Notes under the pieces: model-generated | Databases searched by the model: none | What the model was told of the DNA's origin: nothing | The model's input: the letters and a program-made list of their open reading frames with translations, nothing else | Made by a program: the position numbers and the translations under genes | Part shown: piece by piece, positions 1-12,243 of the stretch | Numbering within the stretch: the stretch's first letter is position 1 | Layout of the letters: every line of letters starts with the position of its first letter | Assembly: GCA_030998015.1 (NCBI GenBank) | Contig: JARWMV010000046.1 | Span: 48,264 to 112,263 of the forward strand | DNA: 64,000 bases | Direction: 5' to 3' | Origin: Ceratorhiza oryzae-sativae | Taxonomy: Eukaryota > Basidiomycota > Agaricomycetes > Cantharellales > Ceratobasidiaceae

Positions 1-152
1 TTATCAATTTTTCTATTTATTTTTGCGCTTGTACTCTGCAGTAGTATAGATCGCATTCGCACTAATGTATGTACACGAATCGCAATCGTTAGAGACGCAG
101 CAGCGAAATGTCACTTTTTCGTCACGTGGGTCAATCATTTTGGATGGCAGTG

Positions 153-195
153 TATGCGCATACATACACGCATATGATTGTAAATTCAACACGTT
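153..195 (+). repeat. Short dispersed repeat, inverted copy at 51003-51045
   Basis: The stretch containing TATGCGCATACATACACGC is found as a near-exact reverse complement at 51003-51045. A second pair, 585-635 and 50333-50380 (same strand, sharing TTTCACCTAACCACC), lies close to each end of this pairing. This suggests fragments of an old dispersed element. Its borders are not visible. Confidence 0.5.
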
Positions 196-584
196 TCCCC
201 TGCGAGGGCTTTATAGATGAATTACGGGAGGCTCTATCATGTGTGTACATCAGCGAAAGGATGCGGAAACTGCAGCTCCATGAAATGATCTGCCAGAATC
301 CCGAATCGATTGCAAGCGATTACAATCCTGCTACAAGCTACCGTAATCACCTTGTGAGGGTATTACAAGCTCTAATTACCGCTTGAGGAATTCAGCAGAT
401 CATTCCATGGGATTGTAGCCTTTGGTCCCTTTTACCTATGTAGATGTATATACGTTACCAGCTGGATTCGATTGTCAGGTACAACCAGGATCCCATACAC
501 GAGTTTTGGAAGTCACGACGTAGTTTAGCGCATGTAGTCATGTGATTCGTATCATTGTATTTACATATCGCAGCAGCAAACTTT

Positions 585-635
585 ACCAAGAGAGTTTTCA
601 CCTAACCACCATGTAGCCTGCCCGCTACCTCGACC
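585..635 (+). repeat. Short dispersed repeat, direct copy at 50333-50380
   Basis: About 48 bases match 50333-50380 with only a few differences, including the core TTTCACCTAACCACC. No coding potential is seen. Together with the 153-195 repeat it indicates that the window's left end and the 50-51 kb region carry pieces of one repeat family. Confidence 0.5.
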
Positions 636-2603
636 TTGGCAACGAGAACTACAGCGCTCGGGTCCGAAGCAAACCAGGGAGTTGGAGAAACGAATAAAAC
701 ACATAGGGGGATAAGTTGGAGCTCGATGAGTGAGCTGACTCCATGTTTTTAATCCCAGAAAGGCTTTTGATCATTTCTATGTATATAACCTTCGGAATTG
801 TGACAGTTAGAAAAAGATCAGCAGGAAAAGGCCACTCGTTGACTAAGGTTCAACGGAAACACTGGAATCCTCGACCGTGTTGAAATGAAAACCCAGATAG
901 AGTAAGTTTGCAAGCACTCGTGGACCTTCAACCCGATCGGATGTTACGACCAGCCACACGGCCGTGACACCGAACCGCCCGGCGCTTAGCCACCTCCACC
1001 TCGTACACCCGCGCTCTCGCTCGTTCCGCTCTGCCCTCTGCCCTCTTGCCTATCTACCGGTCCGACACCACTCCCGAGTATCGTACGAGGTCCCGCACAC
1101 ATGTCGCATTCGCCCCTGGCGGATGTATGCGCGACTCCGACGACTACGCGGCTCGCCCCGCTTCATTCTCGTCGACCATTGGCTCTCGGCTTATCTTCCA
1201 TGTTTCTTTCACCATTTACAGTTCTCTTTTATTGTTCCTGACGTTCCTTTTCGTGTTTTCACTCCGCTGGTCCACGCTCGCTTGTACATTTATGGCCCGA
1301 CTATTTGATACACTATTTGTCTTACGGTCTATCTTATATAGTCGCCTTATGCGACGCTGTGTATCTCCATCGTATTCAACGCCAGTTATTTCTCATCTAT
1401 TCGTCTGCCCGTCTCAGGCCTTGCCCGCCGTCCATCCGACTGTCCGCGCCGTCTCAATCCCTCTCAACATCACCAAGTCCCTCGCCGCTTATCGCCTACC
1501 GACCCGAGTCTAACATCGGACTTCGTAACCGCAGTATTCCAGGTGCTTCAGCGCTATCGTTCTCCCTTCCGCATGCCCGTGTCTAAGTAACAAATATGGC
1601 GCATACACAAGACATAGATAGGGATGCTGTTTTTTGCTTCGTTGACTAGTGCTAGGGAAATCATAGTAACACCGAGCGTCAACGAGGAATAATGGCGATG
1701 AACTGCATTATTCGCATTGGAAGTCTGTTCACAGCGTCCGGTCGGATTGAACGCCAACGAACGTTCTCAAACCCATTCTATCTGAGTTTTCATTTCGACA
1801 CGTTCGACGAATTCAGTTTGTCTGTTGAACCTCTGTCAACGGGTGGTCGTTTCCCTGCTGAGCTTTTTTTAACTGTCACATTTCCGAACGATATATCCAT
1901 AGAACTATTCAAAAAAAATTTGGGATTAAAAGCATGGATTAAGCTCTCTCAGGCTTCAATTTATTCTCCTGTGTGTGCTTTTCGCTTTCCGAGCTCCCTA
2001 GGTTCGCTTCTGACTCGAGCGCTTGAAATCCCGATCAGGAGGCACTGTTGCAAAGAGCTATTTTCTATCGCAGGTAATCTAAATCACAACCAGCGATGAC
2101 CACGGAAGCGGACTACTCTGCAGATTGGGAATGTCCAAATCTTTTGGACAATTCCATTTAAAATAGACGTTTTGTCCACTTTTAGATTTTAGGTGGCCTT
2201 TGGACTGTGGCATATTCAACAAAATCTTTACTAGTCTGGAATTCATGTTGTTGGGATTGTCCCTATCCCAACAAACGCATTTAGAAAATGGCCAAAACAC
2301 CCAAATTTAAATATCTTGCGTCACAATATAGATGCTTTGCCGACATAAACTGGCCCTAACATCCACTTTCAGCATCCGAAAAATTTGGAAGCTCTGCTTG
2401 TGTAGAGCTAAAAGACCTGACCCATCTGGTAATCCAAGTCTCATATTGGCAGCTCCCAGTGGAGTAGCGTGTACATCGTTAACGAGTGTAAGGGGATTTA
2501 GATTAAACAAGAGTAACGAAGTGTCCTTTGTGAACGAGAGTGGGCAACATAAGCATTGCCCTCAATCGTGATGGGTGAGTACATTTGCGGAGCTCTGGCT
2601 AAA

Positions 2604-2743
2604 TTACTGCGGTTCTGGATGACCCCCATATGCTGAGGGAGCTGTATAAATATGATGAGTACAGTCGGCTTCTTTACGACGTTCAGAAAACTCACCGTCT
2701 GGAGGCGAAAGCGCTTCGTTCTGAGGAGCTAATTAGCCATTAA
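2604..2743 (+). pseudogene. C-terminal exon-like fragment, unknown protein
   Basis: An open stretch ending in TAA at 2741-2743 reads as a charged, helix-prone tail containing ELYKYDEYSRLLYDVQKTHR. That composition looks like real protein rather than chance. A TAA lies in frame just upstream, and no acceptor AG joins it cleanly to earlier sequence. A possible donor, GTGAGT, sits near 2574. It is therefore best read as the surviving 3' part of an old gene converging on the membrane-protein gene that ends 6 bases further on. No function can be assigned. Confidence 0.3.
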
Positions 2744-2748
2744 TATAT

Positions 2749-4354
2749 TTAAAGTTGATCGTAGATACGTACAAGATTGCCATACGAGCTGTTACGCTGA
2801 GAGCCAGAAGTCGAGGTAGGCTTGCTTTCACCATCGCCTGGGTGAAGTCGCATTTTTGAATGGATGGGACTCCCGCCCTTTACCTCCTGCTGTAGTTTAT
2901 CAACCGGCTCACGCGAAAACCTCTTTCTCCTTTGCCAATACAGCAAAGCGATAAATAGAGCCAAAAGAGTTGCCCCTCCAATTGCCCCTCCGGCGATGAC
3001 CGCAGCCGGAATTGAACGCGACCTCGAAGGGACTGGCGGAGCGGGCAAAGGCAATGATGTGTTTGCCGAGCTAAATTCTAATTTGTTATCCATTGTTAAC
3101 CAGCTTCGATGAAGTTTAGGCTCACCTAGGCAAATACATGAAAAAGTCGAGGCATGCAAAACTCATATCAGCCCCGGCATGAGTAAGAGTAACGGTATGA
3201 GGTTCTGGTGTTAAGGCTGTGGTACTCCAGACTAAATTCTGGCTGACCTGATGTTTTAAGTCATTCACCCTCGTAAAGCTCCAAGCCAGCAATGATACAT
3301 ACAATAGCCGCCCCTATGTTGCTAGGACCCACGGTTTTCACCTCCTTTCCATCAATGGCAATTTTGATGTGAGCGTTATTGGAGGTGTCATCAGCGAAAT
3401 ACCAAAGTGCGGTGCCGTTGAACTTGAAAGTGGCCGTGCTACCACGGTTCCAGGTGCAGTGCTCCGTGTGGTTGAAGTATTCTACGAGAGTGGTACCTTC
3501 GATGCCCAGTGGATCCGTAAAGGGGCGCTAATATTGTATCTGTGTAAGCGGGAGGTTTTGTGTCTGTGGCATACAGCTCTTACTATACTCTCCCATCCAT
3601 CTCCAGTGTAGACTATTTCGCTGCTCTGATCATCCACCAGCACGGCCTCTTGAGGTATGGTGGAAGCGCCCCTGCAATCCAAATTAGCTATGAAATGCAA
3701 TCAATTGATGAATGTTCACATACGGCCCCAAGGTTCGCGGAGTAATCTCAGTATTATTCCAAGGAACTATTCTAGAACAATTTTAGGTGTGAATTACAAA
3801 GAAACAAGATGTGCGATGGACAAACTTACCCGAAGGAATCCAGGCCGACCGTTCCATTCTTATTGCTGGGGTTGTATAGCATCACAGTGTGATCGCCCTC
3901 GCCCAACCAGTCAAATGTTCATATAGGCTGTTGGTATAGCACACTAGTCTGATTGTTCGTCCAGGTGACATTTTCATACTTTCCACCATCCAATGAGATC
4001 AGCACCATACCAAAACCTGGATTTTGGTCCGCATAGTAGGTGATTGAGCTACCTATGGATTGCATATGTCTTTGAACAGTTGCGAAGACAAAAACCAATA
4101 GACTCACCCTGGAATGCGAACCATAACTGAGAGCCAGCAACCTGGCTTTGGGTGTACGTCCGATTATATCTCCGATTCATATCACCGGCAGCGACATTCG
4201 TCCATTCTGACTGACTGTATTGAATACCAGCTCGGTTGGCAGGGCTGTAGACGTTCGAATCGTCGACTCGAATGGCGTCTGACTGTTGTCCGGTCGCCAG
4301 CAGCGAATAGTAAAGCAGAAAGAATGTGAGAAGTTGAAAAGGGGGCGGGGTCAT
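2749..4354 (-). CDS. Single-pass membrane protein with secreted ectodomain, in-frame TGA
   Basis: Six exons are predicted: 4354-4108, 4052-3830, 3671-3584, 3527-3303, 3247-3126 and 3070-2749. All five introns are GT-AG, 55-158 nt, and the phases agree, giving 408 codons. The start is followed by a hydrophobic signal peptide (about residues 6-22). A long ectodomain with several N-glycosylation sequons follows, in two similar halves (for example GSSITYYADQ and FNGTALWYFADD). Next come a Pro/Ser-rich stalk, one Gly/Ala-rich membrane helix near residues 323-346, a QRRKRF stop-transfer, and a short cytoplasmic tail. This plan is common among uncharacterised basidiomycete surface proteins. Codon 127 (3921-3919) is TGA although frame and splicing continue, so the gene is either broken by one point change or carries a sequence error. 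The function is unknown. Confidence 0.7.
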
Positions 4355-4359
4355 GTTAG

Positions 4360-5600
4360 GGAATGTGAGGGCGCAAACAGGCAGAGGTTGTCAGAACACT
4401 GGCGCATCCACCTCCCAAAGAATGCCTCGTTTTATACTCGACCGAGCCAACAGATGCTAATCCTCAATAGGAACAAAAAGCTTCATTCCCACATATCCCC
4501 GTCTTTGCTGCCCAAACAAGTAAACTCACAGGCGAGAGGGACTTCCAAGGCGAGCTGTACCTGGCATCCGCTGTGCTAAAAATAAAAACCAGGCATTTCG
4601 AGACACTTAGACGCTTGTTCTGACTCAGAATTCAACAGATAACCGGCATATTGGCATCCCCGATTGCTTGCCTGAACACTGTGTATTGTGAATGCTAGGC
4701 ACAGGACGTTATCAAGCCCCGACTAGATGGCGCGCCAAGAAATTCGTATATACGACGCCATAGTTGACCAGAATAAGTCTGGTCTATTGCAAGTGTTTCT
4801 TGGACCAAGAGTTAAAGGGCATTGCAGGGGACGAATCGGCCTGCGAATGCTGCTAATCGCAACAGCTAGAACGGGGCTCAACCATTCCGAAGTGTAATCC
4901 CAAGGAATGTGCGATAAGCTATCTGTGTAATAAATCCAGTCGTTGATATAGTCGGAGTCAAGCCCCAGACTTTCGCAGAGCTGACATTTGTAATTTGCCT
5001 TGGTCTGTCCACCACCCCGAGATAAGCACCGCCATTGAATGAGCGCCGCGTTTTTCGGAACAAGTTCGCGATGTATCAGGCCCAAATAGTAGCACTTTTG
5101 CAAACATATCTCGAGTAGCGACTATACACATCCCCCTCTTATGGAGGGACGTCAAGCCACTAGATGGGTATCATCATTCCTTTCTTTGTGCCCATGATTT
5201 GTAGCCACTGGGGCACCCGGCCATCGTAAAGCTTTTGGGCACCTCCTTGTCGATTGACTGAGTCGCACAGGCACTCATGTCGCACGTGGGCACCCAAACG
5301 CGATGAGGCAGAATTCTAGATTGGCCCAATGGTTTACGAAAGTCATTATTGGACGACCATGTGGGCAATGAGTGGGTCATGGGAGAAGGGAGACCTAACT
5401 TGTAGCCAAAGGATCAAAAACCGTTCTCTACCATTGGGTAGGTCTCATATCACGTGCACTTGCGGCAGTCAAGACACTGGAGCGCAAACGACATATGCAC
5501 CTCGATGCTGTGCAATGCGGTCGCCAGGCGCGTGTACTGATCTTTCCTTCCTCCTTAAGCTCTGGGGCCGTCTATATTTCCAAGCCTAATCTTCCAACGA
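4360..5600. other. Intergenic, weak minus-strand coding-like fragments
   Basis: The minus-strand frames at 5380-5174 and 5155-4723 look faintly protein-like, but the likely sense shifts between frames and no consistent introns join them. They may be relics of a decayed gene. Nothing is called with confidence. Confidence 0.35.
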
Positions 5601-5607
5601 CTCCGAT

Positions 5608-6345
5608 ATGACCGGTGTGCTTGCTGCAACACCCCCCGCATCGCTCCGCCGTCGCATAGTCCAGGGTGGCTCTCGCTTACTCACAAAGGAAGCAGCGAAC
5701 CTGGTGAATATTCCAGCCACCGCAAACCTATCTCGTGCACTTTGACAGTGGGTGGATTCGCTCAAGGTAAGCAAGTTTATATCAATGTAGTCCTGGGCTG
5801 AGTGGGGAACGCAGCCTCGAATCCTGCAGGCTCCTGCGGCCAACAGTCACGATGCTGAACAACAAGCGAGTGGCGCTGAAAAATACGCTCGGATTACAAA
5901 CGAAATCGCGATGAGGCTTGGCGAGATAGGCTCTGAGGGATTGAATGAATCTGCTGAATACATTATCCTGCTCATGGGAGAGTTCAACGAGCGAGACCAG
6001 GAGCCTCTAGCCTCAATCTCGGGTTGTACTGATCGTCGCAAACAGAGTTTTCTCTTTGAAGCGGATCGTGAACTTCAGATTTTACGAGACCAGTCGCGGG
6101 CGGTAAAGTTTGCATACCAAGACGAAATCAAGCGTCAGCTCGAGAATCGAAAGGAAGATAGGCTGAACCGGATAATCATGTTTTGTGCAAGTCTCCACAC
6201 GATTCACTTCCTTGGAATTTACTAATCACCCTGTTTACAATTCAAGAACGGTCTACTCTCCAACTTGGCTATCGTTTAAGCGCAGGCGGATGTTCAACGG
6301 CTCGCGGACATTGTTGAGCAATACACAGAACTGGCCAATCGCTAG
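5608..6345 (+). pseudogene. Small helical/coiled-coil protein gene, interrupted by TGA
   Basis: Exon 1 (5608-5766) is followed by a GTAAGC donor. The next exon begins at 5815 or 5830 (both acceptors keep frame) and runs to about 6184. A last exon from about 6281 ends at TAG 6343-6345 after LADIVEQYTELANR. The product, roughly 190-200 residues, is rich in Glu, Arg and Leu and should form long amphipathic helices. It faintly recalls the helical N-terminal adaptor domains of fungal kinases, but that is only an impression. Codon 46 (5743-5745) is TGA inside an otherwise good exon, which fits a CGA to TGA change. The last intron is uncertain. Confidence 0.4.
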
Positions 6346-7710
6346 TTGTCACTCCTCATCGACGAACACTGTGGCACCTTATTGCAAGTGAGGTTAATGC
6401 TATACTACAAGCTAAGCAAAGTGACGGGCAGCGATTGGCGGTGTATGTGATGATTGGGGCTCAACCTTTTTTAGTAACCTTTTAGATCTTCGACCATCGA
6501 TTAACATAAACGGTAAATGCGGTTGTGTGATGACACCTCCTCTTTTCCGATTTTTTTGAGCGCATCATCTTAGCGTGCTGTAACGACTACTTCATCTTCT
6601 ACCTCATCTGAGGTGAAATATTCGAGAGCGGATCAGGCCACGAACAGCTGAATTGAGTACCTGTGTATTTCGACGTTTAGGAATGAGTACAACGCATTAC
6701 GAACAATGACCTTTGGGGCCTAGCTTGTAACCACTCTTAAAGGCGGCCTCGACTGCACGAGCTCTCCAGGCCAAGCGACTGCCTGAAGGTTACTTTCGAT
6801 TTCATATGGTTATTTTGACCGAATAGCATTCCTCCCCAAAACAAGATTCCTAAAGTGGAACATTTGATGTCGAGCCAATCACCACTCGACCATTGCATCG
6901 AAGACTACATCCATTCATTTTGCGACACTGGGCAAACGGTTCGCGCAAAATGATGGGTTCCCTTCAAAGTCTATGCTATGGGCGCACCACAGATGGGTCG
7001 AGTGATAAAGGTGAGACATGGCCGCGCTTCTGATGATGCCGACTCCAGCCCCTATTCATTTATTCGCAGTGCGAGTGGCCATAGGGCTTCGTATTTGGAC
7101 AATCAGCACCCTTGAATAGGCGCAGTCTATGGTTATGGACAAGGGACGCTCACATGTGCCCAAGGCTGTGCACGCGCATACATGAAAAGATTCAAGTTTG
7201 ACAGCGCATTGTTTCCTCGTGGCTGGCTCGATAGGTGCACGTTCGGCGACGTGGCTGGGGAGGGATATCGCGTTGCGCCTCGAGCTGAGAGAAAGGGCAC
7301 GGCAAGGACTGGGTTAATGCCGCGGCTCGCTTAGGGTGGCTGGACACGGAATTATCGGGCAATGTGGGGTCGGGCGCTGTGTGTTTGCGATGGCGGAAAT
7401 CGAGTGTTAGTCAAGTTGTAAAAGTAAACGGAACGCCTGACATGAGACTGGCTATATGCACACCGCATCGACGGGGGCTTGCATCCCGGCCAGAACACAT
7501 GCTGGGTCGGGAAGCGGATCACACCGGACACGAGGCAGGTCACGTGCGGCCGGGACGGGATCATTTGTGTGGGATGCTCAGACGGGCACTTGCGTCTGTC
7601 CACGATCCCCCCTCCCCTGACTGGTAGAAGTAATCTCGTCGATTTTTCTGTTTATTAACGCCTGGTTGGCCTGTGCCACCGCCTGAATTGATTGTAACGA
7701 ATATCTGAAC
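6346..7710. other. Intergenic region upstream of FZO1
   Basis: No gene, RNA or repeat is supported. The last ~400 bases become GC-rich and probably hold the FZO1 promoter, but no TATA element stands out. Confidence 0.5.
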
Positions 7711-10245
7711 ATGGCTCAGTCGTATTTCCCCACCACCCCCATCTCGCCCATGTGCGACACCGTCCCCCCGACGCCGATCGACACCGTCAGCGTCCTCTCC
7801 AGCGGCCAGGACGCCCAGAACGCCTATGTCAACCAGCGTGACCGGTGGGTGAAAATTTTCAGTCCGATGACGTGTGGCTGATGGAGCAACAGTCTCACGA
7901 CGGCTGCCGGCGAGGCCGAGGCGATCCTGGGCGACCTCCGCAACTTTAGCCGCAAGGAATGGGTCACCCGCTATCCCAAGCTCGACAAGGCCGGGCACAA
8001 GGGCATGAGCCGATCCATGTCGTTTATCGACGACCCGTCGAATGCGACCGACGTCGTCTATGGCGGTGCCAAGCCCGGCATGCGTCGTGCGGTCACGCTG
8101 GTCTCTGAGCTGCCCGAGGTCCCTGCCGAGGTCGCCCAGCCCGACTCGTCCGACGATTTCCATGTGCTCCGGCTCGATCTCTCCCTCGGCCCCAACGGCG
8201 TCAACACCCCCTCGGCCCTCGTCTCCAACCTCGAAAAGGCGAGCATCGCTCACTTGCTCGATGGAAGACTCGAGGCCGCCCTTGCCCACGTCAACAAGCT
8301 CAAGGTCCGCATCGCCGACACCCGCTCCAAGGTGCTTGTCACCGGTGACCTCAACGCGGGCAAGTCCACCCTCGTCAACGCCCTGCTCCACCGCGATGTC
8401 CTGCCGATCGATCAGCAGCCGCTCACGTCGGTGTTTTGCGAAGTCCACGATGCGCTGGAGAATGACGGCGTCGAGGAGGTCCATGTCATCAATCTCGACA
8501 AGGTTGCATCGTACGACCGCACCAACCCGGCCACCTTTACCCGAGCCCGCGTTGAAGACATCGAGACGCTCCAGGGCGATCCGGATGCCGAGACTCCACC
8601 CGATTACGCACTTAAGCTCTACGTTTCCGACCCTCGTTCCCACGGCGTGTCGCTCCTCAACAACGGCATCGCTGACATCACCCTGATCGATGCCCCCGGC
8701 CTGAATCGTGATTCCGTCAAGACCACTAGCTTGTTTGCCCGCCAGGAGGAAATCGACGTTGTCGTCTTTTGCGTCAACGCCGAGAACCATTTCACCCTGT
8801 CGGCGCAAGAGTTCCTCACTAGCGCGTCCAAGGAAAAGGCCTATGTTTTCATCGTCGTCAACCGATACGATCAGATCCGCGACAAGACCCGCTGCAAGCG
8901 TCGCGTACTTGAGCAGATCAAGGCCCTCAGCCCTCAGACCTACGAGGACCGCGACGAGCTCGTGCATTTCGTCGACTCGCGCTCGGCGCTCGGCGCTAGC
9001 CTCATCTCCAATTCGGACGAGCAGGGCGTCCTCGATGCTGCCTTTGTCTCGCTCGAGACTGCTCTCCGCTCGTTTGTCTTGCTCAAGCGCTCCAAGTCCA
9101 AGCTCATGCCCGCCCAGACCTATCTCACCAAGCTCCTTTCGGATCTCGAGCTTCTCGGTGCGGCCAATGCACTCCTCGCCAAGTCCGAGTGCGACGCCGC
9201 TCGCTCGGTCCTCGAAAAGACCCGCCCAATTCTCGAGCAGCTCAAGGCTCACCGGGCTGCGATGGAGACTGAGCTCGAGGCGCTCGAGGAGAATACCGTT
9301 CGGGCCGTCGAAGCCGATGTGAAGAAGACGCTCGGCGGTGCTCTATCGGACGTTTCCGAGGGCAAGATGGATGCTGGATTCGAACTTCCTCCTTGGCGCG
9401 GATTCCTCAATGCTTTCGACTATGCCCAGGATGTCCGTGTCGCCTTGCTCGAGAGTCTCGATCGTGCCGTGGAGCGCGTCGAGGCTAATGCCCGTGTGGC
9501 AACGACCGAGGCTGTCAAGAAAGTTTCCGAGGTTGGCGAACGTGTTCTCGCTGCTGCTCCTCCCTCGACTGCTGCCGCTCGTCAACCCCGCGTCTTTGTT
9601 CCTTCGGCCATGTTCAGCCGCCGTGGTCGCGGTGCGGCCGCTGCCGGCGCTGGTATCGGCCTCTCCAAGACTCCTGAGCTCCGTCAATCTACCGCTGCAG
9701 ATGTCTTTGATTTCGAGCACTTCTTGGAGATGTATGTCGTTATGCCATCGGGTGAAAAGGCTGTCGATGACAAGACGACTGCGCTCTCGCTCGCGTCTCT
9801 CGGTCTCGGCGCTGTCACCGTCGTCGGTGGCAAGACGTTTGGTCTCCGAAGCGTCGTACAAGCCGTCGATCTCCTCGGCAACAAGACGGTCAGGGCATGG
9901 GCTGCGCCTGTGCTCATCCTGGCCGTTGTGGGAGGCGCAGCCTGGTTTGTTGTTGATCTCCCGTACTCGATCCCACGCACTGTCGGCCGAAGGATCGCGG
10001 CTGGTCAGCAAAAGGCGGGATTGATCGATAACCATGCGGCCCGGGTCGGACGCGAGACGCGCAAGGTTCTGCGCCTGGCCGCTTGGGATGTGCGGGAGAG
10101 GTATCGTGCGGCTGGCGAGGAGACTGGACGGGCTGTCAAGGAAGCCGAGAGCGTGCAGATGCGTGCAGAGGTTGCGTGGAACTTCTTTGTCAAGATGGGC
10201 GAACGTGTAGCTGGTGTGCGAGTTGTCGGAGGATTGATGGTGTAG
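7711..10245 (+). CDS. FZO1: Mitofusin, transmembrane GTPase Fzo1
   Basis: Two exons (7711-7844 and 7893-10245) give 828 residues, close to yeast Fzo1 (about 855). The single intron, 7845-7892, is GT-AG, and the reading frame joins cleanly. A dynamin-like GTPase domain is evident. The P-loop TGDLNAGKST is at residues 195-204, the G3 motif DAPG at 311-314, and the G4-type NRYD at 368-371. Coiled-coil helices follow. Two closely spaced hydrophobic segments near the C-terminus (the second about 717-736) precede a final helical region, as expected for a protein that spans the mitochondrial outer membrane twice with both ends in the cytosol. The family tethers and fuses outer membranes. Codon bias is strong, which creates a long antisense frame. 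The gene appears intact. Confidence 0.95.
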
Positions 10246-11153
10246 AGTAGTAGTATGGCGAAGGAAAGCAAATCTGTTCTTGTGTGTGTAGTTTTTTTTT
10301 CCCACCTTGAGAAACGAATCATTCGTTGACTATATGCCCCTCAATTTTATTGTTGTTTTGTTTCTGTCGTTTTGATGCGCGAATGGACTGCTGCGTGTGC
10401 GTGTTTTGATAGCAAGCGTGTACATACAAAGGGCTTTGGGCAGTTCTTCGGACAAATGTGAACTGCTTGGCCTGTTAATTGAATGTGCTTGAATGAAATG
10501 CGAGTGATGCGCGATGCAAGTGTCCGAATATACAGCGATTCGTTTGGGCGATGTTTCCGATGCGAGTGTTTCAGATACAACTGTATCGCAATGTATCCGG
10601 GATACAGCTTGGTGAACATTTGAGAGCCATGTCAGCGGGATTGTGTGCTCGATGGGGAAGTATGTAGCAGGAGGGAAATTGCATATAGCCCATATCCATT
10701 TTTCTATCGAAAAGGCATGCCAACTGATATCCTTTCCCCAATACACACCTCGTCGACCCTGTGCTTGTTCTATGAACAGTCAATACATACGGCCGAATCA
10801 ACGATACTTTGAGGTCGGAATTTCGTCATCCGGGCCCATACCGGCTTTGGTCCGATTGGACGAGGTGGCCAAGTCGGACTCACGTGCTGTAATGGGACCG
10901 GAATAAAAGCGACGATGATCCTAGCGAGGACTTGGTTTTTGCCCTCTGTTGAGAGGTGGTCTTTTTAGTCCTTTGAGAGGTGATTTTAGCTTTCCCTGAG
11001 ATTCCGTATTATTCGACTTGAGGTTGGTCTTTTGCTGGTGAGTTTCCGCCTGGAGGGAAGGAAAAGGTGTTGATGGCTGGTGTGATAGCATAGGAATCGA
11101 GGATGACTCAGGGTACCGATGATAGTGTTGGTTTTGCGTCGGGAGGGCCAAAG
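10246..11153. other. Intergenic between FZO1 and gluconokinase
   Basis: This is AT-richer than the flanking genes. It holds the FZO1 3' flank and the presumed gluconokinase promoter. Several short frames on the minus strand overlap one another and lack support. Confidence 0.5.
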
Positions 11154-11979
11154 ATGATTATTGTTATGGTGAGTGTCTGTATTATTTTTTTCGTCTAGAG
11201 GAATGGTGTGCGAAGGAATGGGCCATATTGTTGGATAGGAACAAATCCTCGCGTTGAGAGATTCATCTCCAGTTACGCCACGTCGATCTCCCGCCCTGAT
11301 CTACCAGACCCACCGAACACCTCCCAATTTGCTCCAAACACATGACTCACTGAACCTTCCCTCAGGGTGTATCCGGCGCAGGCAAATCCACCACAGCCCA
11401 AAACCTCGCCCGAGCTCTGGGCGTTCCGTTTGAAGACGGAGACGACCTCCACCCAGCGGAAAACGTCGCCAAAATGTCTCGGGGCGAACCCCTCACCGAT
11501 GCGGATCGCGCGCCATGGCTTCGCCAGATCAGGGAACACGGCACCAAGTTGACCGAGCGACCAGGCGCGGGTACGGTCGTGATTGCGTGTTCGGCTCTAC
11601 GACGCGCCTATCGAGACTTGTTGAGAGGGAAACCGGTGGATCTTGTCACACCTGCTCCGGTCCCGGCTACGACGGTCTTGCATCATCCGGACGAGCATTC
11701 TGGGCGGGAGGAAGCGTCGACGCACGTCGAGCCATACGTGGCGAATACGGTACCGCCTCTCAAGACGTATTTCGTGTTTATCAAAGGACGACCCGAGGTG
11801 ATTCTGGGTCGGATGCAGAAGCGAAAGGGGCACTTTATGAAGGCGAGCATGTTGGAAAGTCAACTTGCGACGTTGGAGGATCCGACGGGCGAGGATGGGT
11901 GGTGGTTGTGGACTTGGAGGCAGATCCGGAAGAACAGTGTCGACAGGCGGTGGAGGGGTTGAAGAGCTTGGAATGTTGA
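11154..11979 (+). CDS. Gluconokinase (thermoresistant GntK type), late frameshift
   Basis: Exon 1 (11154-11168) encodes MIIVM. A 197-nt GT-AG intron follows, and exon 2 starts at 11366. The joined N-terminus is the classic P-loop MIIVMGVSGAGKST at residues 1-14. DDLHPAENVAKM and the CSALRRAYRDLLR segment are both diagnostic of the small P-loop gluconokinases (EC 2.7.1.12), which phosphorylate gluconate to 6-phosphogluconate for the pentose phosphate pathway. Around 11898-11903 the frame must shift by one base. Before it reads TLEDPTGEDG; after it, in another frame, comes a normal C-terminal helix ending at TGA 11977-11979. One missing G in a G/T run would explain this, as a real mutation or a sequencing error. 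A decayed duplicate lies at 18566-19110. Confidence 0.85.
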
Positions 11980-12243
11980 GTTGTCTTCGTGTGGTGGTGG
12001 GTTTGATTGGGGTGGGTTTTTGAATATAGAGTGCCATTGTATCATCCGATTTAGAGTTTACGAAAAACGCCACGTTCGTGATTAAATATTCCATTTATGC
12101 TGTGCCTAAGCCTCAGTCCGGCGGAACGAGTTCAACTACATCTTGAAGGCCCAACATTCTGGTAAATGAGAGATTTTGGAAGGATCACATCCACGTGAGT
12201 CAGTGATTCGATTACAAGAGAGAAGACATACGCCTTGACGGCG

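Larger units (their letters stand above)
1..2560. other. Intergenic stretch, no supported gene
   Basis: Short open frames occur here, such as 1692-2099 plus, but none shows a recognisable motif, splice pattern or start context, so none is called. The segment at 964-1586 is pyrimidine-rich. Two short stretches, 153-195 and 585-635, recur near 50-51 kb and are listed separately. Confidence 0.5.

Noticed and set aside
964..1586. Overlapping plus-strand frames in a pyrimidine-rich stretch
   Set aside because: Ser/Pro/Arg-rich translations in all frames reflect base composition only.
7561..9252. 563-codon open frame on the minus strand across FZO1
   Set aside because: It is antisense to a confidently identified GTPase gene and arises from its GC-rich codon bias; it has no motif of its own.
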